64,000 nucleotides of DNA from Akkermansiaceae bacterium UBA1315 (GCA_002307065.1 DBTN01000037.1:38938-102937), one strand, 5' to 3'; positions 51,309 through 62,548 are shown, counted from the first letter of the stretch. The notes: a model not told the origin generated them from the sequence alone. Numbers and translations: made by a program.

Positions 51309-54107
51309 ATGAAACGCCTTTTCCTCCTCGACGGCATGGCCCTGATTTATCGCGCCCATTTCGCGCTGATCCAGACGCCCATCCGCAATTCCAAAGGCGT
51401 CAACACGTCCGCTCTCTACGGTTTTATCAACACCCTGTTGGCGATTCTCGAAAAAGAAAATCCGACCCACATCGGCGTCGCTTTCGACACCTCCGCTCCC
51501 ACGCCGCGCCACCTGCTTTTCCCCGCCTACAAAGCTCAGCGGGATGAAATGCCCGAAGAACTCGCCGCCGCGATCCCTCACGTCAAAACCCTCTGCCGCG
51601 CGTTCCATATCCCGGTTCTGGAACTCGATGGCTTCGAAGCGGACGACATCATCGGCACTCTAACCGCTCGGGCCGACGCCGACGGATTTGAAACGTTCAT
51701 GGTGACCCCGGACAAAGATTTCGCCCAACTCGTTTCGCCGACGACTTCGATGTGGAAACCGGGGCGGAAAGGTTCCGATCACGAAGTTCTCGACCTCCCT
51801 CGGATTTTACAAAATTGGGAAATCGAAAATCCGCTGCAGGTCATCGACATCCTCGGCCTGTGGGGCGACGCTTCCGACAACATTCCTGGCATTCCCGGAA
51901 TCGGCGAAAAGACCGCGAAAAAACTCATCGCTCAATTTGGATCGATCGAAAATCTCATCGCCAACGCCGACCAACTGAAAGGCAAACAAAAGGAAAACGT
52001 CATCGCCAACGCCGACCAAGCGCTCGTTTCCAAACAGCTCGCCACGATCATCCGCGACGTCCCGATCGACGTCACCTGGGAACAGCTCATCCTATCCGAC
52101 CGCGACGAAGAAGCCCTCAAAGCGCTTTTCAACGAATTCGAATTCCGCACGCTCACCAAACGCCTTTTCGAAAACGCCGGAACCTCGAACTTCAGCCCGC
52201 CTTCTTCCGAGTCTGTCCAGGCCTCCGCGCCGACGCTTTTTGAAACGTTCAAAACCATCCGCGAAGTCGATCACACGTATCATTTCGCCAACACCGCCGA
52301 ACTCCAGCGGCAGCTTCTCACCGAACTCTCCGGCCTGAAGCGTTTCTGTTTCGACATCGAGACGACTTCGCTCAACCGGTTTGACGCAAAACTCCTCGGC
52401 ATCGCGTTTTCCTGGAAAAATCATGAGGCGTGGTTCTTACCCTTCGACGAATCGCTGCTTCCCAAAATCCGCGAAATCCTCACGGGCTCCGCTGAAAAAA
52501 TCGGCCACAATCTGAAATACGATCTGTCGATCCTCCGCCGCTACGACATCCAGGTAACCGGTCCATTTTTCGACACCATGCTCGCCGACATGCTCATCGC
52601 CCCTGAGCGCCGGCACTCGATGGATTACCTTTCGGAAACACTGTTAGGCTACACCCCGATCAAACTCGCCGACATTGCGGTACCCCAAAATCCGGAGGAA
52701 TCCGCATCGCTCGATCTCTTCGCCCACGCCGCAAAAACGCGCGCGACCAAAACCCTCGACGTCTCGACCATCCCCATCGAAGTCCTCGCCGAATACGCGG
52801 CGGAAGACGCAGACGTCACCTTCCAACTCTCCGAAGTCCTCCGCACCCAGCTCACCGAATCCGGCCAGGCACCGGTTCTCGATCAGATCGAAGGCCCCCT
52901 TCTCCCGGTCCTGGTTTCCATGGAAATGGAAGGCATCGAGGTCGATACCAACGCGCTCTCCACCATCGGCGACGAACTTCAGTTGCAGATTGATGAACTC
53001 GTCAAATCCATCCACGCCCACGCCGACCGGTCCTTCAACATCGCCTCACCCAAACAACTCGGGGAAATCCTCTTCAATCAACTCGGTCTCGCCGACAAAG
53101 CGAAAAAAACCAAAACCGGTCAGTTCAAAACCGACGAACAAACGCTCGCCACGCTGGAAGGAAAACACCCGATCATTTCCGACATCCTCGCCTGGCGGGA
53201 AGCTTCGAAATTGAAATCCACGTATCTCGATTCGTTGCCGACTCACATCGTTCCCCAAACCGGACGGATCCACACCACCTTTCATCAACTTCTCGCCGCC
53301 ACGGGGCGCCTCGCCTCTTCCGATCCGAATTTGCAAAATATCCCGATCCGCTCCGAAGCGGGCCGCAAGATTCGCAAAGCGTTTGTTCCGCGTTCGTCAA
53401 AAACCGGTTTCACCCTCCTTTCCTGCGACTATTCGCAGATCGAGCTCCGCGTGATGGCCGCGCTTTCCCAAGACGCCACCATGATCGAAGCGTTCCGAAA
53501 CCACGCCGACATTCACACGATCACCGCCGCGAAAGTCTTCGGCATCGATCCTGCGGAGGTGACTTCGGACATGCGCCGCACGGCGAAAATGGTGAACTTT
53601 GGAATCATTTACGGCATCTCCGCATTCGGTTTGAGCCAACGCCTCGCGATTCCCCGGACCGAAGCGGCCAGCATCATCGAAGCTTACTTCCGGGAATATC
53701 CTGCGATTAAACAGTTCATGGACCGCACCATCAACGAAGCCCGCGAAACCGGTTACGTTGAAACCCTCAGCGGTCGCCGCCGCTATTTCCCCGATCTCAA
53801 TTCCGGAAATCAAAACCTGCGAGGAAATGCCGAACGCGCGGCGATCAACTCCCCCATCCAAGGCTCCGCGGCGGACATGATCAAGCTGGCCATGATCCAG
53901 ATTTTCCAATTGCTACGGGATTCATCGTATCAATCGAAAATGCTCCTCCAGGTCCACGACGAACTCGTCTTTGACCTCGCGCTCGATGAGCAAGAAGAAC
54001 TCGTTCCGAAAATTCTCGAAATCATGAAGACCGCCCTGCCCTTACCGCAAGGCGTCCCCATCGAAGTCGAATTCGGAACCGGTCCGAACTGGCTCGCCGC
54101 GCACTGA
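51309..54107 (+). CDS. polA: DNA polymerase I
   Basis: 932 aa, three domains. The 5'-3' exonuclease (1-~290) has LLDGMALIYRAHFA, ELDGFEADDIIGTL and the H3TH WGDASDNIPGIPGIGEKTAKKL. The 3'-5' exonuclease (~325-510) keeps its acidic residues (FCFDIETTSL, IGHNLKYDLSIL, YAAEDADVTF), so proofreading should be active. The polymerase (~525-932) has motif A SCDYSQIELRVMAA, motif B RRTAKMVNFGIIYGISAFGL and motif C VHDELVFD. Acts in Okazaki-fragment maturation and excision repair. Confidence 0.97.
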   Translation: MKRLFLLDGMALIYRAHFALIQTPIRNSKGVNTSALYGFINTLLAILEKENPTHIGVAFDTSAPTPRHLLFPAYKAQRDEMPEELAAAIPHVKTLCRAFHIPVLELDGFEADDIIGTLTARADADGFETFMVTPDKDFAQLVSPTTSMWKPGRKGSDHEVLDLPRILQNWEIENPLQVIDILGLWGDASDNIPGIPGIGEKTAKKLIAQFGSIENLIANADQLKGKQKENVIANADQALVSKQLATIIRDVPIDVTWEQLILSDRDEEALKALFNEFEFRTLTKRLFENAGTSNFSPPSSESVQASAPTLFETFKTIREVDHTYHFANTAELQRQLLTELSGLKRFCFDIETTSLNRFDAKLLGIAFSWKNHEAWFLPFDESLLPKIREILTGSAEKIGHNLKYDLSILRRYDIQVTGPFFDTMLADMLIAPERRHSMDYLSETLLGYTPIKLADIAVPQNPEESASLDLFAHAAKTRATKTLDVSTIPIEVLAEYAAEDADVTFQLSEVLRTQLTESGQAPVLDQIEGPLLPVLVSMEMEGIEVDTNALSTIGDELQLQIDELVKSIHAHADRSFNIASPKQLGEILFNQLGLADKAKKTKTGQFKTDEQTLATLEGKHPIISDILAWREASKLKSTYLDSLPTHIVPQTGRIHTTFHQLLAATGRLASSDPNLQNIPIRSEAGRKIRKAFVPRSSKTGFTLLSCDYSQIELRVMAALSQDATMIEAFRNHADIHTITAAKVFGIDPAEVTSDMRRTAKMVNFGIIYGISAFGLSQRLAIPRTEAASIIEAYFREYPAIKQFMDRTINEARETGYVETLSGRRRYFPDLNSGNQNLRGNAERAAINSPIQGSAADMIKLAMIQIFQLLRDSSYQSKMLLQVHDELVFDLALDEQEELVPKILEIMKTALPLPQGVPIEVEFGTGPNWLAAH

Positions 54108-54172
54108 CGACTCTCGTCCGCCCAACCCAATTTCCCACCTTGCATCTGCGGATTTCGTGCTAGGGTTGGACC

Positions 54173-54709
54173 ATGCTCCACCGCATCATCATTCCCGCCA
54201 TTGTCATGGCCAGTTCCAGCTTCGCCGCTGACCTCACCTCGATCGCGTTCGAAGACGCGGCGGGGAAAAACACCTCGCTCAACGATTATAAGGGAAAAGT
54301 CGTTCTGGTTGTGAATGTCGCCTCTAAATGCGGACTGACCAAGCAATACGAAGGCCTGGAAGCCCTCTATAAAAAGCACCGGAGCGAAGGTTTTGTGATT
54401 CTCGCCTTTCCCGCTAACGACTTTAACGGCCAGGAGCCCGGGACGATCGAAGAGATCCAGAAGTTCTGTAAATCCGAGTACGACGTCAGCTTTCCGATCA
54501 TGAACAAGATCAGCGTGATCGGCCCCGACCAGCATCCGCTCTACACCGCGCTCACCGGCCCACAAGGGGCGTTTCCGGGCGACGTGCGCTGGAATTTTGG
54601 AAAATTCCTGATTGGCAAGGACGGCAAAGCCATCGCTCGATTCGAGCCGAAAGTCACTCCAGACAGCCCGGAAGTGACCACCGCGGTTGAAAAAGCGCTC
54701 GCCGAGTAA
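54173..54709 (+). CDS. Periplasmic glutathione-peroxidase-like peroxidase
   Basis: 178 aa with a signal peptide (MLHRIIIPAIVMASSSFA). Thioredoxin fold with the peroxidatic Cys53 in NVASKCGLTKQYEGLE, and WNFGKFLIGKDG carrying the conserved Trp and Asn. The second family motif reads FPANDFNGQEPG, where FPCNQF is usual, so the catalytic Gln is replaced by Asp. It probably reduces peroxides with thioredoxin-like donors outside the cytoplasm. ATG start 65 bases after polA. Confidence 0.9.
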   Translation: MLHRIIIPAIVMASSSFAADLTSIAFEDAAGKNTSLNDYKGKVVLVVNVASKCGLTKQYEGLEALYKKHRSEGFVILAFPANDFNGQEPGTIEEIQKFCKSEYDVSFPIMNKISVIGPDQHPLYTALTGPQGAFPGDVRWNFGKFLIGKDGKAIARFEPKVTPDSPEVTTAVEKALAE

Positions 54710-54802
54710 ATCCGCGCGCCCTCTTTCTCGCTCGCCATTTGCCGGGCCGTCCGCTAGTCCGTTGCCCGCGCTTCCGGTCATTTGTCCGCCTGCGCGGACC
54801 CC

Positions 54803-55933
54803 ATGGCGGAACTTCCCCCTAAACCCGGAGCGAGACTGAAATTCATCGATTTGGCGCGTTCGATCGCCATCCTTCTGATGTTGGAAGGGCATTTCGTGGA
54901 AATGACGCTGCTTGAAGCCTACCGCGATCCAGGCCATCCGATCTTCAGCTGCTGGAACTATATCCGCGGACTCGCGGCGCCGATGTTTTTCACGGTGACC
55001 GGTTTGGTGTTTGTGTACCTTTTGACCGGTCAGTCCGGTCCCCATTTTTTCCAACAAATCCGGGTCAAAAAAGGCCTGAAGCGCATCCTTGAATTGTTGT
55101 TTTGGGGCTACCTGCTGCAGATCAATCTGTGGAATTTCCCCCGTTATTTTTCCGGGCAATCCGACCCATGGCTGAGCGCGTTTCACGTCCTGCAATGCAT
55201 CGGCATCGGCTTGTTGATTCTCATTTCCGTCGCCGGTCTCCAGCGTTTGGTGAAGCCCATTCCCCTGCCGCTTTTGTACGCTCTTACCGCTTTCTGCCTT
55301 TTGTTGTTTTACGGTTATCTCGGAACCCTTCCGCTCGGGAGCTTCGTCCCGGAAAAAGCCCCCTCACTCATCCAAAATGCCATCGTCGGCCCACGCTCGG
55401 TTTTCCCGATCGCGCCTTGGATGATCTTCACGCTCTACGGGGGAGCGTTCGGAGCGCTTTTGCGTTATTTCCCCGAAAAAATCCGGCGGCCGTGGTTCCC
55501 GTTCGCCGTCCTCGGTTGCGGACTTTTGCTTAAATTCGCAGGCGGAACGATCGACGATTGGATTTTCAAACATTTCCTCGGTGTCATCGGTTCGCCGATC
55601 GAAACTCCGTGGACGTTTCACAACTGGATCCATGTCCGTGTCGGAGAAATCGTCGCCATTCTCGGGATTCTCATCCTGATCGAAAACCGGTTTCCCCTCA
55701 ATCATTCGTGGTTCCTCAAAATCGGCCAGAACACGTTTCCGATCTACGTCCTTCACGTGATCCTTCTCTACAACGGCATCTTTGGCATCGGCCTGGCTTC
55801 GATTTTCTGGAAATTGCTCAGCCCCTGGCAAGCCGCCCTCGGCGCGGTGCTGTTCATGGCGTTTTTCGCGCTATTCGCAAACCTGTTGGACGCATGGAAA
55901 GGCCGCCGCCCCCGCCAACCGATCTCCGGATGA
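54803..55933 (+). CDS. DUF1624/heparan-alpha-glucosaminide acetyltransferase-like membrane protein
   Basis: 376 aa from ATG at 54803 (an upstream TTG is less likely). About ten transmembrane helices. The N-terminus RLKFIDLARSIAILLMLEGHFVEM carries the family His, and WNYIRGLAAPMFFTVTGLVFVYLL follows. Later WTFHNWIHVRVGEI and FPIYVLHVILLY resemble acyltransferase-3/HGSNAT ends. It may acetylate an envelope sugar; substrate unknown. Confidence 0.8.
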   Translation: MAELPPKPGARLKFIDLARSIAILLMLEGHFVEMTLLEAYRDPGHPIFSCWNYIRGLAAPMFFTVTGLVFVYLLTGQSGPHFFQQIRVKKGLKRILELLFWGYLLQINLWNFPRYFSGQSDPWLSAFHVLQCIGIGLLILISVAGLQRLVKPIPLPLLYALTAFCLLLFYGYLGTLPLGSFVPEKAPSLIQNAIVGPRSVFPIAPWMIFTLYGGAFGALLRYFPEKIRRPWFPFAVLGCGLLLKFAGGTIDDWIFKHFLGVIGSPIETPWTFHNWIHVRVGEIVAILGILILIENRFPLNHSWFLKIGQNTFPIYVLHVILLYNGIFGIGLASIFWKLLSPWQAALGAVLFMAFFALFANLLDAWKGRRPRQPISG

Positions 55934-56117
55934 GACGCTGCCTGTTCGGCCAAATTCCGATCTTCACCCAGGCATCCATTTCCGCCCCATCTTGATCCTC
56001 AGAGTGATCCGCATCCCGTGCCGTGTTCTCCGGAGATAAATATTTGTATTTTGGTATATTTCTAGCAGCCTGATTCCGTCCTCTCCCGTTCCGCAAAAAC
56101 CATTCACGCCCCATCTC

Positions 56118-57779
56118 ATGGCCCTTTCGTTTCTTCCCGCCCCCTTTGCCCACCCTTACGAAATCGCACCTGAATACGCCAAAAGCGCCGTTTATTTTTC
56201 TTCGGAATTCGCCATCGATCAGAGTTTCAAGATCTATTCCGGCGGCCTTGGTTTCCTTGCCGGTTCCCACATGCGGGCCGCTGCTGGGCTGAAACAGAAC
56301 CTCTGCGGCATCGGCATTCTCTGGAGCTACGGATATTATAACCAAGCACGCGGCCAAGACGGAGAACTCGCCGTGCAGTTCCGTAAAAACCACTACGCAT
56401 TCCTTCAGGACACCGGCATCCGTTTCACCATACCGGTCCACGGCCACCCGGTTTGGGTAAAAGCGCTTTTCCTTCCAGGCGATATTTTCGGCACCGTCCC
56501 GATGTTTTTCCTCACCACGGATATCGAGGAAAACGACGACCTGTCCCGCGCGATCACCCACCGGTTATACGACAACGACGCCCTTCGCCGCATCGCCCAA
56601 TACATCATCCTCGGCGCAGGCGGTGCACGCTTGTTGAGCGAGCTTGGCGTCGATCCGGACGTCTGGCACCTCAATGAAGCTCACGGGCTCTCCGCAGCGT
56701 TTCATCTTTACGGAAAATTCCGCGATGTCGCCGAAGTGAAAAAGCGCCTGGTTTTCACGACCCACACACCAGAAGAAGCGGGAAATGAAAAACACGACTT
56801 CAAGCTGCTCCGGGATTTTTCGTTTTTCGGCGAAGTCTCCGAACCGGAAGTCCGCGCAATCACCGGGATCGACGGAGACGTCTTTAATCATTCGCTCGCG
56901 GCTCTTCGCCTCAGCCGCATCGCCAACGGAGTCTCAAAACTCCATGGCGAAGTTTCCCGAAATATGTGGAAGGATTTTCCGAACCTTTGCGAAATCACCC
57001 ATGTCACCAACGCCCAGAACAAAAAATACTGGGTCGATCGAGGCATGGAAAACGCCCGCGTCCACTCCGACCTGGAAGCGATCGCCGCCCGCAAACGCGA
57101 ACTCAAGGACCGGTTGTTCCGCGTCGTTGCCGACCAAACTGGTAAGCTCTTTGATCCCAAAGTCCTGACCATCGTCTGGGCGCGCCGCTTCGCCGGCTAC
57201 AAACGTCCCGATCTCATCGCCCGCGACACCCGGCTTTTCCGCGACTTGCTCAGCAACCACCAGCAACCGGTTCAAATCATCTGGGCAGGAAAACCTTACC
57301 CGTTCGATTATTCCGCGATCAATACATTCAATCACCTCATCGGACTGACGAAAGATTATCCAAACGCCGCCGTCCTCGTCGGCTACGAACTGGAACTTTC
57401 CCGCCTCCTGAAATACGGCTCGGACATCTGGATGAACAATCCGGTTGTCACCCGCGAAGCCTCCGGAACTTCCGGAATGACTGCGGCGATGAACGGCTCG
57501 GTCAACCTTTCCACCGACGACGGCTGGGTCTGCGAATTCGCGAAAAACGGCGAAAACTCGTTCATCGTCCCACCCGCCGACTCCTCGCTTTCTCCCGAAG
57601 ATCGCGACCGGCACGACCTGCTCGGCATTTACAAAATCCTCCACGAAGAAGCCCTCCCGCTTTACTACGACTCGCCGGAGGAATGGAACCGCATCGTGCT
57701 GCAATCCATGAATGACATCGTTCCGTTTTTTGACGCCGACCGCATGGCCGACGAGTATTACAAAAAGATCTACGCCTGA
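56118..57779 (+). CDS. Divergent GT35 alpha-glucan phosphorylase-like protein lacking the PLP lysine
   Basis: 553 aa, the short GT35 type. Family motifs: AVYFSSEFAI, YSGGLGFLAGSHMRAAAGL, VWHLNEAHGLSAAF, FTTHTPEEAGNEKHDF, WARRFAGYKRPDLI and WMNNPVVTREASGTSGM. At the position of the pyridoxal-phosphate Schiff-base lysine (SGTSGMK in active enzymes) the sequence reads SGTSGMT, Thr455; the normally acidic AGD also reads AGS. All known phosphorylase chemistry of the family needs PLP on this lysine, so the protein may be inactive, regulatory or use another mechanism. The glcD gene follows 44 bases downstream. Confidence 0.85.
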   Translation: MALSFLPAPFAHPYEIAPEYAKSAVYFSSEFAIDQSFKIYSGGLGFLAGSHMRAAAGLKQNLCGIGILWSYGYYNQARGQDGELAVQFRKNHYAFLQDTGIRFTIPVHGHPVWVKALFLPGDIFGTVPMFFLTTDIEENDDLSRAITHRLYDNDALRRIAQYIILGAGGARLLSELGVDPDVWHLNEAHGLSAAFHLYGKFRDVAEVKKRLVFTTHTPEEAGNEKHDFKLLRDFSFFGEVSEPEVRAITGIDGDVFNHSLAALRLSRIANGVSKLHGEVSRNMWKDFPNLCEITHVTNAQNKKYWVDRGMENARVHSDLEAIAARKRELKDRLFRVVADQTGKLFDPKVLTIVWARRFAGYKRPDLIARDTRLFRDLLSNHQQPVQIIWAGKPYPFDYSAINTFNHLIGLTKDYPNAAVLVGYELELSRLLKYGSDIWMNNPVVTREASGTSGMTAAMNGSVNLSTDDGWVCEFAKNGENSFIVPPADSSLSPEDRDRHDLLGIYKILHEEALPLYYDSPEEWNRIVLQSMNDIVPFFDADRMADEYYKKIYA

Positions 57780-57823
57780 AAAAAAGACGCGCGAAATTCG
57801 TTTCATCGTTCCATCATTCCGGC

Positions 57824-59206
57824 ATGTCCAATACCGGTCTCGCCACCGCCCTTTCCGAGCTCATCGGCGCGGGAAAAATCAGCACTGCCTCCGCAACGCT
57901 CGCCGCTCATTCGGTCGATAAATGGTACGCCAGCCACCCGCCGGACGTGGTCGTTTTCGCCGAATCGACCGCCGACGTCTCGGCAGTTCTTGCCTATGCC
58001 GATGAAAACGGCATCCCGGTGACCACTCGGGGCGCGGGTTTCGGCTACGTCGGCGGCTGCGTCCCGATTGAAGGCGGCATCGTGCTTTCCACCGCTCGGA
58101 TGAATCAAATCCTCGGGATTTTCCCCGAAGACGGCGTCGCCATTGTCCAGCCAGGCGTGATCACCGGAGACCTGCAAACCGCCGTCCATCAAATCGGCTG
58201 GGAATATCCTCCCGATCCTGCATCGCTGAAAGACTGCTCGCTCGGCGGAAATATCGCCACCAACGCCGGCGGCCCGCGCTGTTTGAAATACGGCGTCACC
58301 CGCAATTACGTGCTCGGCCTGGAAGTCGTACTCGCCGACGGAACGATCGTCCGGACCGGCGGACGCCTTCACAAAAACAAAACCGGCTTTGACCTCATCG
58401 GGCTTTTCACCGGCTCCGAAGGCATGCTCGGCATCATCACCGAAGCGACCTTGCGACTGATTCCGAAACCGCCCGCCCGCTCGATGCTCGCCGCGATTTT
58501 TCCGGAATTCACCATGGCCGCCGCAGCCGTCCAAGCGATTCTCAACGCCGGCCATCTTCCATCCGCCCTGGAAATCACCGATACCTTCACCCTGGAAGCC
58601 GCGCGGAAAAAACTCGGCGCAGAAATTTTCCCCGCTGGAAACGCCCACCTCATCGTCGAAATCGATGGCCGCCCCGCCGCCGTGAAATCCGAGCTCGAGG
58701 AACTCCATCAGCTTCTCACCCGCCTCGGCGCAACTTTCATCGAACGCGCCCTCGACGAATCCGCCTGCGAACGCATCTGGAAACTCCGCCGCGAATTTTC
58801 CTTCTCCCTGCGCGACACCGGACTCACGAAACTCAACGAAGACATCGTCGTGCCACGATCGAAACTCGTGCAGCTCGTCACCTTCGCCCGTAAACTCGAA
58901 GCGGAAACGGGAATCCCGGTCGCCTGCTTCGGCCATGCAGGCGATGGCAACATCCACACGAATCTGATGGTCGCCGACTACACCGACCCCGTCATCCGCG
59001 CCCGCGCCGATGCGGCACTGGATTTGCTTTTCGGATGGGTTCTCGAAAACGGGGGAGCCATCACCGGCGAACACGGCGTCGGCCTCGCCAAAAAACCCTG
59101 GATCCATCAAGCCCTCGGCGAACCTTCTCTCGCGGCTCACCGGGCGATCAAAAACTCACTGGATCCGCGGGCGATCCTCAATCCGGGGAAATTCCTGGAC
59201 GATTGA
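57824..59206 (+). CDS. glcD: FAD-binding oxidase, glycolate oxidase subunit GlcD type
   Basis: 460 aa. FAD-binding PCMH-type domain (VVVFAESTADVSAVLAYADENGIPVTTRGAGFGYVGGCVP, LGGNIATNAGGPRCLKYGVTRNYVLGLE) and C-terminal substrate domain ending FGHAGDGNIHTNL and GEHGVGLAKK. The family oxidises D- or L-2-hydroxyacids such as glycolate or D-lactate. GlcE and GlcF subunits are not adjacent, so it may be a single-subunit D-lactate-type dehydrogenase. ATG start. Confidence 0.88.
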   Translation: MSNTGLATALSELIGAGKISTASATLAAHSVDKWYASHPPDVVVFAESTADVSAVLAYADENGIPVTTRGAGFGYVGGCVPIEGGIVLSTARMNQILGIFPEDGVAIVQPGVITGDLQTAVHQIGWEYPPDPASLKDCSLGGNIATNAGGPRCLKYGVTRNYVLGLEVVLADGTIVRTGGRLHKNKTGFDLIGLFTGSEGMLGIITEATLRLIPKPPARSMLAAIFPEFTMAAAAVQAILNAGHLPSALEITDTFTLEAARKKLGAEIFPAGNAHLIVEIDGRPAAVKSELEELHQLLTRLGATFIERALDESACERIWKLRREFSFSLRDTGLTKLNEDIVVPRSKLVQLVTFARKLEAETGIPVACFGHAGDGNIHTNLMVADYTDPVIRARADAALDLLFGWVLENGGAITGEHGVGLAKKPWIHQALGEPSLAAHRAIKNSLDPRAILNPGKFLDD

Positions 59207-59542
59207 ACCTCGGTCACAGGCACAGTCCCTGATCAAACCATCGTCTTCGAGTTTTTAAAAACTCTGGAAAGACGTGATTCATGACCCTGCGGACGATTCT
59301 GCAACCTCTCAAAACCCTCTAAAATCGCGTTCAAGGTCCATGCCAACCGTGTCGACCAGCAAAATTTTTGAGCTTTCTTTCAAAAAGTCACAAAAATTTA
59401 TCGCTTATTATCAATTGGTTGTGAATTTCCACGCAAAAATTTGAATCCATGATCGGTTTTAGAGTTTGCCCCAGCCGCATAATATTCGTAAACCACGCAT
59501 GCACAAAAAAAGGGCAATTTGCCTCCCAATCCCCAATTTTGC
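59207..59542. other. AT-rich intergenic region with 16-base palindrome
   Basis: About 335 bases without a gene. GAGTTTTTAAAAACTC at 59249-59264 is a perfect palindrome, 43 bases after the glcD stop. The remaining part is AT-rich and should hold the promoter of the 3D-domain gene. Confidence 0.5.
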
Positions 59543-60196
59543 ATGATCCTACGAATTTTCTCGCTCGCCGCTCTGACGCTCACGGCAACGCTCCTTTCCA
59601 ACTGCGGCAGCTCGTCTGATCTCAGTGTTCTTCCGAAAAGCTCCATCGGCAGCACCTCCAGCTTCGCCTCGAACGACAGCTTTCCCATCGCCCCCCCTTC
59701 GAAAACCACCGTTTCCGCTTCCGCCTCGAAGCCAAAAGACCGCCACTCCATGCCGGTTTACGCCTTTAACGATCGGACCCGGCTCGTTCGCACCACCGCC
59801 TACACCTGCAGCGAAGACGATCACCTCGAATACGGCAGCAAAAATGCCACCGGCACCCTCCTGCGTTACACCAACCGCGTCCGCAGCGCCGCCGCTGACT
59901 GGTCCTTTTACCCCGTCGGCACCGTCTTCCGCATCACCGGTCTTCCTTACCTCTACGTCGTGGACGACTACGGCTCCGCCCTCACCGGCACTGGCACAAT
60001 CGATATCTACAAGCCAAGCAAGGCCATCATGAATCAATGGGGTCGCCGCAACGTGGAAATCACCATCGTCCAGTGGGGCTCGTTCAACCGCAGTGCGGAA
60101 ATTCTCGCCCAGCGCAAAAAATACGCCCACTGCAGCCAGATGCTCGCGAATATCGTTCGCCAACGTCCCGATCTGGGCGCAGTCGCCAAGCGTTGA
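59543..60196 (+). CDS. 3D-domain lipoprotein-like cell-wall protein
   Basis: 217 aa from ATG at 59543. Signal peptide with a weak lipobox LLSNC (Asn before Cys is unusual), then a Ser-rich linker to ~80. The 3D domain (MltA/RpfB-like double-psi barrel) is clear: VRTTAYTCSEDDHLEYG, NATGTLLRY, SAAADWSFYPVGTVFRI, VVDDYGSALTGTGTIDIYKPS, with the three Asp of the name. It probably binds or cleaves peptidoglycan. A strong terminator follows. Confidence 0.85.
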   Translation: MILRIFSLAALTLTATLLSNCGSSSDLSVLPKSSIGSTSSFASNDSFPIAPPSKTTVSASASKPKDRHSMPVYAFNDRTRLVRTTAYTCSEDDHLEYGSKNATGTLLRYTNRVRSAAADWSFYPVGTVFRITGLPYLYVVDDYGSALTGTGTIDIYKPSKAIMNQWGRRNVEITIVQWGSFNRSAEILAQRKKYAHCSQMLANIVRQRPDLGAVAKR

Positions 60197-60225
60197 GCTG
60201 ATTCGCTCCTTCCTCTAAAAATCAC

Positions 60226-60251
60226 GCCCGGTCAAAACCGGGCTTTTTTTT
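60226..60251 (+). terminator. Rho-independent terminator of the 3D-domain gene
   Basis: Perfect 7-bp stem GCCCGGT-CAAA-ACCGGGC followed by eight T, 30 bases after the stop. Note that the stem contains the ACCGGG/CCCGGT core. Confidence 0.93.
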
Positions 60252-60407
60252 GCCCTCGTCCTCCTTTCACCAGGGCTTGCTTGATCGACTCACACCGGAG
60301 CTGCCGACGATGGGAAACCATCGACCCAGCCATCTCGCGCTCTCTCGCGAACGATGCTTTTCCCTTAAACGTTCTGAGAACGAACGGAGAGCGTTGAAAT
60401 TCAAACC

Positions 60408-60442
60408 CAAAAAAAGGGAAGCCGACTGAACGCCGACTTCCC
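60408..60442 (-). terminator. Rho-independent terminator of the atp operon
   Basis: On the minus strand: GGGAAGTCGGC, loop GTTCA, GTCGGCTTCCC (11 bp with two G-U pairs), then a run of seven T. It lies 22 bases after the atpC stop. Confidence 0.88.
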
Positions 60443-60463
60443 TTTTGAGAAACGATTTGGAGC

Positions 60464-60874
60464 TTAGCGACCGCTGCGCTTGAAGAGCAAGGCTGCTGCG
60501 GACTTCGCGATGACACCTTGAAGGTAGGCGACTTCTTCCGCATCAACGCTGTGATCGATACCCGCAAGGGCTTCCTCGGCGCGCTTGATGGCTTCTTCCG
60601 TCGCCGCCTCGTCGATTTCCGCTTCGCCGAGTGCGGCGTCGGTAAGGACGATGACCTTCGTTTGGTTGACTTCGGCAAATCCGGAGCCAATCGCGAGGGA
60701 TACTTCGACGCCCTGATGCAGGTAACGAAGCACGCCTGGCTGCAGAGCGGTCACAAGGCCCGCGTGGCTAGGGAGAATGCCAAGCTCGCCGTCCGCTCCC
60801 GGAAGATAAACGTGGTCCACGGTATCCGAGAAAATCTTTTTCTCAGGAGTAACGATTTCGAGGTGGAGAGGCAT
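60464..60874 (-). CDS. atpC: ATP synthase epsilon subunit
   Basis: 136 aa. N-terminal beta sandwich (PLHLEIVTPEKKIFSDTVDHVYLPGADGELGILPSHAGLVTALQPGVL) and C-terminal helical hairpin (IDEAATEEAIKRAEEALAG). Part of the central stalk; it regulates ATP hydrolysis. Last gene of the operon, separated from atpD by 96 bases containing an inverted repeat. Confidence 0.97.
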   Translation of the reverse strand: MPLHLEIVTPEKKIFSDTVDHVYLPGADGELGILPSHAGLVTALQPGVLRYLHQGVEVSLAIGSGFAEVNQTKVIVLTDAALGEAEIDEAATEEAIKRAEEALAGIDHSVDAEEVAYLQGVIAKSAAALLFKRSGR

Positions 60875-60882
60875 GCAGATGT

Positions 60883-60953
60883 TATCGGTTAATGGTGATC
60901 GGTTATCAGGTTCTGTCGTTCGAAATCTTACCTGATCACGGATAACAGATAAC
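60883..60953 (-). repeat. Inverted repeat in the atpD-atpC spacer
   Basis: GTTATCGGTTAATGGTGATC (from 60881) pairs with GATCACGGATAACAGATAAC (60934-60953) at 16 of 20 positions; the flanking ATCAGGT/ACCTGAT adds pairs. The GTTATCGGTTA unit is shared with the atpA-atpG spacer. Confidence 0.7.
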
Positions 60954-60970
60954 TTTTAACCGCGCAGCGA

Positions 60971-62543
<1,573 letters not shown>

Positions 62544-62548
62544 GATGG

